Positions 25,524 through 34,122 are shown, numbered from the stretch's first letter. The stretch: DNA of 64,000 nt from Paraburkholderia phenazinium (GCF_900142845.1 NZ_FSRU01000002.1:1984001-2048000); one strand, 5' to 3'. The notes: generated by a model from the sequence alone, not told the origin. Numbers and translations: made by a program.

Positions 25524-26311
25524 CTAGAACGGACCTGACGGATCCTCCTTTTCATTCAAGCTATAAATGACAATCTCTTTCCGGGCCGCCCCCTTTCCAC
25601 CGCCGACGGTGTAATGGATTTTGACAGTCTTAATGTAAAATCCATCGAACGCCCGCCGGATATCCGGATGGTCATTCAGACTTACGATCGCCCTGCCCTT
25701 CAACGACCGAAGTCTTGAGGCCATCTCCAGATATTCGGCGAAAGGAAACGGCACACCGTACCCTTCAGTTTTCCAGTACGGTGGGTCTAGATAAAACAGC
25801 GTGTGTGGCCGATCGTACTTGTCAATACAGGACTTCCAGTCGAGCCGCTCGACGAACGTGCTGGACAGCCGCAGGTGCGCGGCGGACAGGGTCTCTTCGA
25901 GTCGCAGCAGATTCAGGCCCGGTGGCGTTGTCGTAGCCGTGCCGAATGACTGCCCTTCGAGCTTTCCGCCGAAGCAGTTCTGCTGCAGGTAATAGAACCG
26001 TGCAGCACGCTGGATATCGGTGAGCGTTCCCGGGACAGTGTCCTGAAGCCACTTGAATACCTGCCGGCTGCTGAGCGCCCACTTGAACTGGCGCACGAAC
26101 TCCTCGAGGTGGTGCTGCACAACGCGGTACAGGTTCACCAGCTCGCCGTTGATATCGTTGATTACCTCTACCTTTGCCGGCGGACGCATGAAGTAAAGCG
26201 CCGCCCCGCCCGCGAAACCTCGACGTAGCATTCATGTGCGGGAAAGCGCGGGATGATGTGATCCGCGAGGCGGCGCTTGCCGCCGATCCATAGAATGATG
26301 GGAGTTGCCAT
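25524..26311 (-). pseudogene. Dam-type DNA adenine methylase, frameshifted
   Basis: Would methylate adenine in DNA; phage and island copies are common. The reading starts at the ATG at 26309-26311 (MATPIILWIGGKRRLADHIIPRFPA, SAM-binding GGK motif), then loses frame in a T-run at 26215-26217 (minus-strand TTT where a fourth T is expected). It resumes as FAGGAALYFMRPPAKVEVINDINGEL and continues to the stop at 25524. The catalytic DPPY is intact (FYLDPPYWKTEGYG). One missing base explains the break; a true indel, a sequencing error, or programmed frameshifting cannot be told apart here. An AAGG lies upstream of the ATG. Confidence 0.85.
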
Positions 26312-26530
26312 ATGTGGATTGCCTTGTTGGGAATTTGTTAGAATTCGCCCCGCCTACCGGTAGGTGTCAGGGCCTTGGCTAATTCACTGGCTGATTCAGA
26401 GGAAAGGCGACCGGGAAGAAGCTCTAACATCAACCCGGCCGCCCTGTCTTCTCACGCGTCGCAAGACGCGATCAAGGTAACTTTGGTGCGGAACTGCGAT
26501 TTGAGGGACGCACCACAGCACGGCAAAGCA

Positions 26531-26546
26531 CTGTATGTTTACACAG
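26531..26546 (+). promoter_or_regulatory. LexA (SOS) box
   Basis: CTGTATGTTTACACAG fits the CTGT-N8-ACAG consensus for proteobacterial LexA sites. It sits 25 bp before the preferred start of the gene at 26571 and would allow SOS control of that gene. Confidence 0.55.
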
Positions 26547-26570
26547 TTATGTATTTTGCTGTCCGCTGCC

Positions 26571-26888
26571 GTGAACCTACCCGCCTTCATTCCCCCTTCG
26601 CTGACCGAGTTGCGCGCACTCTGGCGTGAGCATCGGGGCAACGAAGACATCGAACGTCTGATCCTTGAGATCCAGCATCAACGCCAGACGCTAATGCAGA
26701 TGCGCTCACTCGTCGACGCCAGCGTCAAGGAAGTGCGATCGATTTCTCTGGTGCCAGTCGACCACGCCTCGCCGCTGATCGCGCTTCAAACGAGGCTGGT
26801 CCAAGAGACCGTACGCGCGAGTGAGGCGGGTGGTCATTTGCCGTCAGTGCAATATCGCGGCAAGAAAAATGAACGCGACGATAGATGA
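26571..26888 (+). CDS. Phage-like hypothetical protein, 105 aa
   Basis: From the GTG at 26571 the product begins MNLPAFIPPSLTELRALWREHRGNEDIERLILEIQHQRQTL. This style is common among small hypothetical genes of Burkholderia prophages and islands; function unknown. The part after residue 75 is lower-quality sequence. A longer frame starting at 26535 is disfavoured because its ATG lies inside a LexA-type box. The terminator at 26976-27007 follows. Confidence 0.5.
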   Translation: MNLPAFIPPSLTELRALWREHRGNEDIERLILEIQHQRQTLMQMRSLVDASVKEVRSISLVPVDHASPLIALQTRLVQETVRASEAGGHLPSVQYRGKKNERDDR

Positions 26889-26975
26889 ATGGACTTCGGA
26901 CGATTTCATGCTGTCTGAGCGCACACCACCGCCCTACCATGGCGTTCGCGTTCAGACTGGATCCCCGAACGCCTG

Positions 26976-27007
26976 CGCCCGCTCTTTCGAGCGGGCGTCT
27001 TTTTATT
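26976..27007 (+). terminator. Rho-independent terminator
   Basis: The perfect stem CGCCCGCTC/GAGCGGGCG with a 4-nt loop is followed by TCTTTTTATTT. It ends the plus-strand transcript of the LexA-box gene. Confidence 0.85.
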
Positions 27008-27161
27008 TCGATCTGTGCGCCCAACCGCAGTGTGCGGCGCCTGCTTCGTCATGCGCCAGAATCGCCTGCGCGGTAGAGTCGGTCAGCACGTCCAGCGCGC
27101 TCACGTAGATCGGGCGCGTCCAGTCGCAGGCGGTATCAATGATCCGGGTCTTGACCTGCAC
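27003..27161 (-). pseudogene. Remnant of a phage Rz-like lysis gene
   Basis: The minus strand reads VKTRIIDTACDWTRPIYVSALDVLTDSTAQAILAHDEAG in pieces, ending CGW, a pattern I associate with the C-terminal half of Rz/spanin-type lysis proteins in Burkholderia phages. A stop (27162-27164) lies directly before a GTG, so the signal-anchor half is gone. The assignment is from memory of the family, not a search. Confidence 0.45.
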
Positions 27162-27347
27162 CTAGGGCCGCGCGCGGTTGCACCTCCCAGTTGATAAAAT
27201 CCTGGTCACATCGACCCGATCGACCGCGCAGCGGTTTGACGGCGATTCGCGCGCTGTTGCGGAACTTAGGAGTTGTGCAACACCGTGCTTTCGTTAGATG
27301 TGAATATTGGGGCACAATGATGTCGCCATTGATGCGAGGAATGTCCT

Positions 27348-27518
27348 ATGCGTACAACTGTCACCATTGACGATGCCCTTTACGAAAAGGCATTGGAAGT
27401 GGCCGACCCGGACATGAACAAGTCCGACGTTTTTCGCGAAGTGATCAAGACCTTCGTGCGGGTCGCCAAACGCCTCGAGGCGCTCGGCGGCACCATGCCT
27501 GACATGCAGGATGTGTAG
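27348..27518 (+). pseudogene. VapB-type antitoxin, C-terminally truncated by a nonsense codon
   Basis: A 56-aa product begins MRTTVTIDDALYEKALEVAD and has the SDVFREVIKTFVRV helix of the VapB (DUF2191) family. After MQDV a TAG (27516-27518) interrupts; the same frame continues as RRRSKRG to a second TAG at 27540-27542, which is the usual family ending. One base change to TAG therefore removed the last residues. The DNA-binding part could still work. The toxin gene beyond it is destroyed. Confidence 0.7.
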
Positions 27519-27543
27519 CGTCGACGCTCGAAGCGCGGTTAGC

Positions 27544-27576
27544 ATGAGTGTGCTCGTCGACACACCGCTATTGTGA
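27544..27576 (+). pseudogene. vapC start remnant
   Basis: The frame MSVLVDT is the characteristic N-terminus of VapC PIN-domain toxins and starts two bases after the second VapB stop, as in intact vapBC operons. Similarity ends after seven codons and a TGA follows at 27574. The PIN domain is lost. Confidence 0.55.
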
Positions 27577-28000
27577 CCGCGCAAAGTTGCTGACCCAACA
27601 GCGCCGACAAGGACGGAGGACACCTGATCCCCCAAAGCAAATCGACCTGAAAAAAATGCAGTTGCGCAAGGACGTACAACGGCAAAGTCGATCTACGCCA
27701 ACGACAAGATTTGCGCCGCATCAGATAACCTAGCGAGTTGACGGCAACTAACTGTTTCACTCGATAAGCAACCTTGTCTTGCGCAGAAGACCGTCACCCA
27801 CCAGCATTGGCTTATAAACCATGCCCTTAACGGCACACGCCACTAAGCCGCGCAAGAAGGACCCTGCAAGCTCATCGCTTGACCACCGCCTCATGCCTTC
27901 GGCATGACCTGTGCACAACCGGCCTCTTGCGTGCGGCAAGGCCGCCCGGCCGGTTGCACACAGGCAAGGTCGGTGGACAAGCCGCGCGTCGACTTAGCAC
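27577..28000. other. Degraded stretch with an imperfect inverted repeat
   Basis: There is no convincing gene. The notable structure is an inverted repeat with 17-bp arms (27908-27924 and 27948-27964, two mismatches) around an inner CTTGC/GCAAG hairpin, close to the 3' end of the DUF5677-like gene. A 60-codon minus-strand frame at 27757-27939 has no support. Confidence 0.5.
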
Positions 28001-28813
28001 CTAGTCGACATTCGCTCCGGAACCGCGCATCTGCTTCCAGCCCTCAACACATAGCTCCATCTCCGCGTGGTTAGGTGAAAGATCAAACCATTCGATCACC
28101 GTCGCCAACGCGTGCAGGATCGCAGCGCACGCAGTGAATAGCGTGTCTTCGATATCCGAGCGATCCGGCCGGAAAACGAATCCTGACTTCTCGTCGGCGT
28201 TGCCCGGAGAGTGATAGCGACTGAGACTCCACACCGTGCAATGTGCGCCGTCTCCAGACATGGTGCGATATGCCATGTCGTAGAGGTCACTGACGCCACC
28301 TGCGTTAGCTTTTTCGGCCCAGTTTATCTTGCGTGGCCCGCGGGCTCCATATTCTGCCGCGACTTCTTTTACTACGGCTGCCAACGATGCGACGCGGTCG
28401 GCAGAGAGAATTTCCTTGGACCTATCCGCAGCAAGTAGCGCGTTGGCGAGCTTGCTTCGATGCTGATCCGCATCTTCCTTAATCTGGGCCGGCATCGAAT
28501 CGTCCACCCTGCAAGCGGCCAACGCGATAACTGTCTCCGTGCAGGATCGGACGAGCGTTCTTGAATCAACAAGAGCGCCCTTCTGCGCCAGCAGGATTGC
28601 TGATTGAAACGCCTGAAGCGCGCGGCCGAAACAAAGATTCGCAAACATGTGCGCTTCCGTCATTTCTTCCGCAGGTAAATCAAAGAGAACGCGCATCGCA
28701 AGCCTGTCTATCCGCTCCACAATGCCGAACTCAAACGCGAAGTCGGCGCGCAGCTGGTCGGCCCAGGTCGCCAACTCCGGCGACAGGAAGCCGATATCGT
28801 TGAATTTGTCCAC
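28001..28813 (-). CDS. DUF5677-like protein
   Basis: A 270-aa, predicted all-helical soluble protein. The layout (YxxA.Q.AILL.QKGALVDSRTLVRSCTETVIAL around residues 65-100, then KSGFVFRPDRSDIEDTLFTACAAILHALATVIEW near the C-terminus) resembles DUF5677 proteins. Function unknown. The start is GTG at 28811-28813 behind a GGGGCAGGG stretch. It is monocistronic; a 500-bp non-coding region lies upstream. Confidence 0.65.
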   Translation of the reverse strand: MDKFNDIGFLSPELATWADQLRADFAFEFGIVERIDRLAMRVLFDLPAEEMTEAHMFANLCFGRALQAFQSAILLAQKGALVDSRTLVRSCTETVIALAACRVDDSMPAQIKEDADQHRSKLANALLAADRSKEILSADRVASLAAVVKEVAAEYGARGPRKINWAEKANAGGVSDLYDMAYRTMSGDGAHCTVWSLSRYHSPGNADEKSGFVFRPDRSDIEDTLFTACAAILHALATVIEWFDLSPNHAEMELCVEGWKQMRGSGANVD

Positions 28814-29325
28814 CCCTGCCCCCTATCCGATCCGGCTGTCCAGCGGCTTCCTCGCAAACAACCCCGTGTCGTCACCGCCCCCCAGTCTCTCACAGAAAAT
28901 ATAGGCTCGGCGTCCGCGGAGGAACACGGGCACTCGGCGGGACGTCGCCCCGAACATCCTAGCGCCTAGCGATCGCAAAGCTTACGTCATGTCAGGGTGC
29001 AGCACCCTTTGATACCCTGTTAAAGGGTGCAAAAACCGTCCGCCGATGCTCTTCCTTTCAGGAAGTCAGGGTGTTACACCCTTTAAAGCCCTGTTTTCAG
29101 ATCGCGCGGCCGCAGCCCGACCGCTTGACTGGCGAAGCGGCACCCAATTACGATTGATGCCATGCGAATGCTCCTCATACGCCCCTCGTCATATCGGCCA
29201 GCTACTGGTCGAATTAGTCTGGCTCGCGCGACGCACGCGCGAGTCGACATCACGGGGCGGCCGCGCTGAATCAATGCTGCTGCCTCGCACCGCCAGTAAA
29301 TGGCTTAGCCCTCGAGGATCGCAGC
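28814..29325. other. Non-coding region with two palindromic repeats
   Basis: Divergent intergenic region between the DUF5677-like gene and the gene at 29326. It contains a direct repeat of about 32 bp (28991-29022 and 29065-29096). Each copy holds a perfect palindrome AGGGTG-N3-CACCCT (28994-29008 and 29068-29082). These look like operator sites or paired hairpins. Confidence 0.65.
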
Positions 29326-29694
29326 ATGACACCGCAGCAGCAGAATTATTTCGCAATCGCATATCCCCTGTCGTTCGCTCCGCCGTCGCGAACCACCATC
29401 GACTGCCCACGCGGCTGGTTCGATCTCTTGGACGAGCTTCTATACCGCCTGGAGCGGCATGCAGAAGAGGCGTGCGCTGCCGGCGAAGCGGTGCCCGTGC
29501 TTACCGACATTAAAGAGACGCGAGGAGCCTTGTCGTTCCAGTCGTCGCATGACGATCCGCGCAGTATTGCCGTCATCGCACGGGCAATGAGCCGCAGCCA
29601 GCAAATCTGTTCGGACTGCGGTGCACCTGCAACCCGTCGCGACGGCTTCTATCACGTTTGCGTTGCTCATCATCGGGGGGGCTCATGGACCTGA
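29326..29694 (+). CDS. Hypothetical protein with C-terminal Cys/His cluster, 122 aa
   Basis: Not recognised. The C-terminus (residues 93-117) carries CSDCGAPATRRDGFYHVCVAHH, which could bind zinc. The start has GAGGA seven bases upstream. Its last ten bases overlap the start of the HAD-like gene, so the two are probably translated together. Confidence 0.6.
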   Translation: MTPQQQNYFAIAYPLSFAPPSRTTIDCPRGWFDLLDELLYRLERHAEEACAAGEAVPVLTDIKETRGALSFQSSHDDPRSIAVIARAMSRSQQICSDCGAPATRRDGFYHVCVAHHRGGSWT

Positions 29695-30191
29695 TCGTGT
29701 TGTTTCTGGATTTTGACGGTGTGGTGCATCCCGAGTCCGTTTTCAAGATCCGCGGCTTGCCGACGCTCGTCGGAGAAGGCCAACTGTTCATGTGGGCAGG
29801 TCTGCTCGAGGAAATCCTCGCGGCGTATCCAAACGTTCGCATCGTCCTTAGCACGTCGTGGTGTGTGCACCGCGGTTTCAAGCGTGCGCGCGCTGCGCTG
29901 CCAGCCGGCTTGCAGGCGCGGGTGATCGGCTCGACATACCATTCAAAAAAGGATCGAACCCAGTTTCTAGCCATGTCTAGGTTCGATCAAATCGTGACCT
30001 GGCTCGCGAACCGCAATCCCAAGCCCCGTCACTGGGTCGCCATTGACGACGACGCTGTAGGCTGGGCAGAGATGAACCTCGACATGCTCGTCCGGACCGA
30101 TGGTGAGAGGGGTTTGTCAGACCCGTCCGTGCAAAGACAGCTAAGAGACCGGCTGGCCGATTGGGAGAGGGAAAAGGCAGCCAGCGCGTAG
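29685..30191 (+). CDS. HAD-like hydrolase domain protein (HAD_SAK_2-like)
   Basis: A 168-aa protein opening with the HAD motif I LIVLFLDFDGVVHPES, then VRIVLSTSWCVHR (motif II region) and HWVAIDDDAVGW (motif IV acidic pair). The arrangement resembles the HAD domain found in 'Swiss Army Knife' RNA-repair proteins (PF18143). The substrate is unknown. The ATG at 29685 behind TCGGGGGG is preferred over a longer frame. It overlaps the upstream 122-aa gene and is followed by a strong terminator. Confidence 0.75.
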   Translation: MDLIVLFLDFDGVVHPESVFKIRGLPTLVGEGQLFMWAGLLEEILAAYPNVRIVLSTSWCVHRGFKRARAALPAGLQARVIGSTYHSKKDRTQFLAMSRFDQIVTWLANRNPKPRHWVAIDDDAVGWAEMNLDMLVRTDGERGLSDPSVQRQLRDRLADWEREKAASA

Positions 30192-30216
30192 CCTCCAAAG
30201 ACCTGACACGGATAAG

Positions 30217-30245
30217 AAAAAGCCCCGCGCGGGGCTCTTTCTTTA
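30217..30245. terminator. Bidirectional terminator
   Basis: The perfect stem AGCCCCGC/GCGGGGCT is preceded by an A-run and followed by CTTTCTTT. It lies between the convergent HAD-like gene and the pilus-associated operon, so it can serve both strands. Confidence 0.85.
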
Positions 30246-30276
30246 ACTCCTTCTCAGACTCTGATCCGGCACAGGA

Positions 30277-31182
30277 CTACGGGGTGCATTGCGCCAAGCC
30301 CGGATTGCTGGCCGAGTTGGCAAAGACAGTACTGGTGTTTAAAGAATATCCCGCAGGGCACGAATAACAGAACGTGTCGTCGTGTCCCCCGGTGCCGCCG
30401 CTGCCGGCCCACCAGAGGTTGTTGGCACCCTCTGTGGTACTGGTGTTGCCGGTGCAACCCATGAGCGTCAGTTCGGGGTTGGTCAACGTACCACTCGGTG
30501 CTGAGAAAGTAGCTGTCGGGGAGGTGGCCCCAGGCGTGATCCAGTATATAGAGCCCGCGAGCGAACCCGTTGCAACGCCCAACGACGTCCCGTTGTTGAC
30601 GAAAACGGGATGTGACGCGCAGCGAAGGTGTGCCGTGCCTATCCCGGAGGTCCCATGATAGGTCACCGACTCGCTTACGACTCCACAGTAGCCGACGACG
30701 ATCGCGTATGGAATGCCCGACCCGCTGCACGAATATCCGCCCGGGCACAGCGCAATATTTGGGGTACACCCCGGGGCAGTCCAGGTCGACCCGGTCCACG
30801 TCGGTGCCGCATATTCGGTGTATCCGCCCGGACAGACAGGCGCAGCCGTATAGCTGCAGCTTGGGTCAGACCACGACGATCCGTTCCATGACGCGCCGAC
30901 CACAGTGGTCCATCCCGCGGCAGTCGAACAGACTGGTGGCGCGGTGTAGTTGCACGTCGGTGTCGTGTAGCCGGATCCGATCCACTGCGCCGGCGTCGTG
31001 GTGGTCCAACCCGCGCCCGACGAGCACTGCGGCGCAGGTATCGGCGCGCCAACAAGCGGCGTTGTGCAGGTCGAGTCCACGTAGCCCGGCGAACACCTAA
31101 CAGGCGTCGCGAACGCAGTACCACCGACGAACAACAGGCACGTGAAAACAGCCAGTTTAAATATCAGGCGATGGAAAGTCAT
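30277..31182 (-). CDS. Cys-rich secreted repeat protein
   Basis: A 301-aa product with a signal peptide (FKLAVFTCLLFVGGTAFA) and about 20 Cys. Residues 30-135 contain three to four loosely repeated units of pattern GWTT..W.GS.W..P.C.YTA.PVC. Family unknown. It starts 13 bp after the pilV stop with a GGGGG ribosome site, so it belongs to the same operon and may decorate the pilus or the cell surface. An upstream in-frame extension overlapping pilV was rejected because it lacks a signal sequence. Confidence 0.7.
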   Translation of the reverse strand: MTFHRLIFKLAVFTCLLFVGGTAFATPVRCSPGYVDSTCTTPLVGAPIPAPQCSSGAGWTTTTPAQWIGSGYTTPTCNYTAPPVCSTAAGWTTVVGASWNGSSWSDPSCSYTAAPVCPGGYTEYAAPTWTGSTWTAPGCTPNIALCPGGYSCSGSGIPYAIVVGYCGVVSESVTYHGTSGIGTAHLRCASHPVFVNNGTSLGVATGSLAGSIYWITPGATSPTATFSAPSGTLTNPELTLMGCTGNTSTTEGANNLWWAGSGGTGGHDDTFCYSCPAGYSLNTSTVFANSASNPGLAQCTP

Positions 31183-31195
31183 TGTTCCCCCTTCT

Positions 31196-32488
31196 TCAAT
31201 ATGCGCAATACGTTGACGCGACGGCCGTCCCTGGTATCGACGTCCCGCTCCCGTCCGTGATGCGAACCGTCCACGGACCAGTGCCGATGTTCGGCCCCAA
31301 ATTGACCTTCGCTGTGTCGTCGACGGACAAGGTCTGCGGGTCAACTTCCATCAGCGCGATGCCTCCCGCAGGACAGACCGGCGCGGGGACCACAGACCCA
31401 TCGGCAACTGAGTAGTAGGCCATGCGTATCTGATGACCGCCCATCGGCACCCACTCCCCGAACAGACATGACAGCCATTGCCCAGAGCCGTCAGCATTGG
31501 TAGCCGCGATGCCGTTTGGAGAGCAGACCGTGCCTGGAGTCGCAATAGCGCCGGCCTGTAGCGTGCCGCTCGCGGTAACGTTTTGGACCTCCGCGATATT
31601 GGCTGGACCTGACCCGTTCAACGTCTGGATGTAGACGTTGCCGGAAGCGGAGCGGATAGCCGCACCGTTTCCATCGCCGTAATACGCCGCGTTGCCCCCA
31701 ATCGTCAGTGCATTGGCATTTGCGAGCGTTGCAGAGGCCGCGTTCACGCTTCCGGTGACGTTGACGTTTCCGCCGACCGTGACGTTGCCGGTTGTAACGA
31801 CAGCGGCCGCATTCACGGTTCCCGCAGCGTTGACGTTGTTGACGTTGTCGATGTCCTGACCACCGCCAGCGAACGGCGCCGTGATCGGATAGAGGCCGTC
31901 CAGACGGTAGTACACAGAATCATTCGATGAGACGTTGCTCAAACCAAGCAGCGCGGCCGGTGTGTTACCCAGTGGGTTAGGCTCGGACCAGCCAGCGCTA
32001 TACGAGGTGATCGTTCCTGAGTTTGCGATGGCGGAAAATCCGATCGCACCGCTTGAGCCGGCCGCTATCTGCGCGGCGCCGACCACGTCAGCCTTACCCA
32101 CTGTTGCCACGGGAAGTGAGGTGTATAGCTGACCCTGCAAGGCGCAGTTCGGTGCGACACACCCTGCCGGCGACTTCGTTATGGTTACGAGGTACTGACC
32201 GCCCCAGTAGGGAGGATTCACACGTGGCAACTGGATGTACTTGCCTGCGATCAGTTCGTCTACGGTGGGATTGAGCGGGTCCGCTATACCTGAAACAACC
32301 GGAGTTGATTGAGTGAGGGCAGTCGCCTGCCTGTTCAGATACCGCTGGACCCCCGTGTTCAGCGTTTCCATCAATTGCCCTTGGGCCGCGAAAATCTGCG
32401 ACCGCCCAATCTCGACCTGCTGAATCGCCCAGACGGTCTCACCAGCCATGGCAAGCGCGAGTACTATAAGCATTTCGATGAGAGTCAT
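31196..32488 (-). CDS. PilV-like type IVb pilus tip adhesin
   Basis: A 430-aa protein beginning MTLIEMLIVLALAMAGETVWA, a type IV pilin N-terminal helix. It continues with a pilin-like globular part, a Val/Asn/Ala-rich beta-repeat section (about residues 235-300) and a C-terminal tip domain with CSPNGIAATNADGSGQWLSC, close to PilV of I-type plasmids. In R64, PilV determines recipient recognition in liquid mating. The expected prepilin leader ending in Gly is missing: a stop lies six codons upstream of the ATG, and GGAGGGG precedes it. No shufflon repeats or recombinase and no other pil genes are visible. Confidence 0.75.
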   Translation of the reverse strand: MTLIEMLIVLALAMAGETVWAIQQVEIGRSQIFAAQGQLMETLNTGVQRYLNRQATALTQSTPVVSGIADPLNPTVDELIAGKYIQLPRVNPPYWGGQYLVTITKSPAGCVAPNCALQGQLYTSLPVATVGKADVVGAAQIAAGSSGAIGFSAIANSGTITSYSAGWSEPNPLGNTPAALLGLSNVSSNDSVYYRLDGLYPITAPFAGGGQDIDNVNNVNAAGTVNAAAVVTTGNVTVGGNVNVTGSVNAASATLANANALTIGGNAAYYGDGNGAAIRSASGNVYIQTLNGSGPANIAEVQNVTASGTLQAGAIATPGTVCSPNGIAATNADGSGQWLSCLFGEWVPMGGHQIRMAYYSVADGSVVPAPVCPAGGIALMEVDPQTLSVDDTAKVNLGPNIGTGPWTVRITDGSGTSIPGTAVASTYCAY

Positions 32489-32520
32489 CTTTCCCCTCCG
32501 GTTTTACCGCGGCGCGATCG

Positions 32521-33624
32521 TCAGTTGGAACCAGTGGAAAACGACCACGTAACGTTCACCGGAGAGCCATCGCGTTCGCCTGCGAACGTCGCTGTGTATG
32601 TCGTACTCGGAGCAAGCGGTGCCTGCGGAACCAAGAACACCGTTCCGGGAGGCAGAAGCCCATTTGCATCGACGACCGCCGCGCTAGTTGAACCGGCTTG
32701 CGCGCCCGTGGGAATCAGGATCTCGCCGGCGACAGCGGCACCGCTGTTGGACGTCAGCGTGAAACTCGACACAGTGAGTTCGGCGCCGGCCTGGTCAGCG
32801 CGCACACGGACCATGAGCGGCCGGCCGGGCGACGTGATATTGGGAACAGGGTTCGGCGATTCGGCGGCCATTGCGAGTGCTACTCCCGACTCGTTTGCGA
32901 GCGGAACGTGCGCCACGGCCGTTGCCGCCATCTGCTGTCCGGCGGTGATCGGGATATCGTTGGCCTGCGGTGTGCCCGAGGCGTTGGTTACCCCCACGTC
33001 CAGGACGCACATAGAACTGATGTTCGATGTGATGGGTGTGAACCCGATACCGAGGGTGGTCTCTGTCGCAACGAGGCCGCTCAGGTGATATACGGAATTC
33101 AGCAACCCGGTGACACAGTCATTCCCAGCAGCCGTAGCGTTAGTCAGCGGTGACGCTGTAACCTCCTCACCCACGAATTCTGTGGCCGGAGCCCCTGCCT
33201 TGTCCGCACGGGCGAGCGGTGTTTCGGCATAGAAATCGGGCAAGGTCGAGATCTCGTCGTGGGAAAACGCAGTCAGATTGCCGTTCGCAAAATTTACCTC
33301 GAGGTACGTGGCATGCGCCAAAGCAGCGCTGTCCAGAATGGGATCATCCGTTAGCTGACCGACACCGAGCGCAGACCGATAACTGTTGACGGCTGCGAAG
33401 ATCGCGCTCGGGCCAGTGCCCGCCACAAATGGGTTTGTAGCCGACGTAGTCAGCGACGCGCTGGGCGGCGTACTCGGAACGGACGGCGAGGAAGCCGACG
33501 CCGGTGCGCTCGCCGTTACCGACGCAGACGCAGGCGAACTGCCTCCGCCACCACATGCGGCAAGAGAGATCGAAAAGCCAGCGGCAAGCACGGCCAAGAC
33601 ACTTTCACTTCGCTTCTTGTTCAT
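32521..33624 (-). CDS. CAP/SCP-domain lipoprotein
   Basis: A 367-aa protein with a lipoprotein signal (AAGFSISLAACGGGG; lipobox LAAC) and a Ser/Ala/Pro linker (residues 27-60). It then has a CAP-like domain (VNSYRSALGVGQLTDDPILDSAALAHATYLE ... FSHDE) and a C-terminal beta-sandwich-like domain. CAP proteins vary in function. An AAGGG site precedes the ATG. It is 32 bp upstream of pilV in the same orientation, so it is likely part of the pilus-associated operon. Confidence 0.75.
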   Translation of the reverse strand: MNKKRSESVLAVLAAGFSISLAACGGGGSSPASASVTASAPASASSPSVPSTPPSASLTTSATNPFVAGTGPSAIFAAVNSYRSALGVGQLTDDPILDSAALAHATYLEVNFANGNLTAFSHDEISTLPDFYAETPLARADKAGAPATEFVGEEVTASPLTNATAAGNDCVTGLLNSVYHLSGLVATETTLGIGFTPITSNISSMCVLDVGVTNASGTPQANDIPITAGQQMAATAVAHVPLANESGVALAMAAESPNPVPNITSPGRPLMVRVRADQAGAELTVSSFTLTSNSGAAVAGEILIPTGAQAGSTSAAVVDANGLLPPGTVFLVPQAPLAPSTTYTATFAGERDGSPVNVTWSFSTGSN

Positions 33625-33753
33625 TCTGGGACCCTTTGAATTGGTTGTCGTGGAACTACCCGATCAGCCTGCCTGGCTGCCCATAGCTCACGCAATAAAT
33701 TCGCAGTAGGTCCCAAAATAAATTTCACTCGCCGTATCGACCGTAGCAATGTC

Positions 33754-34122
33754 TCAGGCGCAGCTGTCTGGAGTACCGCGGAGGCTATCCCCACTCTGGT
33801 CTTGTGCCATCCGCCTCGAGTCGACCATGATCTTTGCAATCCACGCATGCGCGGCATGAGCGGCCGTAACGTAGCGGCCCACGTGCGCATCAAGCGTCTG
33901 GAGTCCTGCGCTCAAGCCGTCGTCTGTACCGACGGCCTGCTCCATCGCGGAAATGGCGCCACGCAATGCTCGCACCGCGTCCCACAGTTGCATCTCGCGC
34001 TGATCACGATGTCCCAGCTGAGATTTGAACGGGAGCCGGATCGGCTCACGCCCTTCAAACTTCACGGTTTGATACCACTGAATTATTTGTTGCGCGACAG
34101 GGATAAAATTGGATCCAGCCAT
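33754..34122 (-). CDS. Hypothetical protein, 122 aa
   Basis: Not recognised; helix-rich and soluble (MAGSNFIPVAQQIIQWYQTVKFEG at the N-terminus). GAGGTGAATC precedes the ATG. It is divergent from the DotA/TraY-like gene, with 286 bp between starts, and probably heads the minus-strand CAP-pilV operon. Confidence 0.6.
   Translation of the reverse strand: MAGSNFIPVAQQIIQWYQTVKFEGREPIRLPFKSQLGHRDQREMQLWDAVRALRGAISAMEQAVGTDDGLSAGLQTLDAHVGRYVTAAHAAHAWIAKIMVDSRRMAQDQSGDSLRGTPDSCA

Noticed and set aside
27757..27939. 60-codon minus-strand gene
   Set aside because: No conserved pattern or ribosome site, and it overlaps an inverted repeat.
31196..32488. Shufflon with alternative PilV tips
   Set aside because: No inverted repeats, no silent tip segments and no Rci-type recombinase close by; the only tyrosine recombinase is the integrase at the left end.
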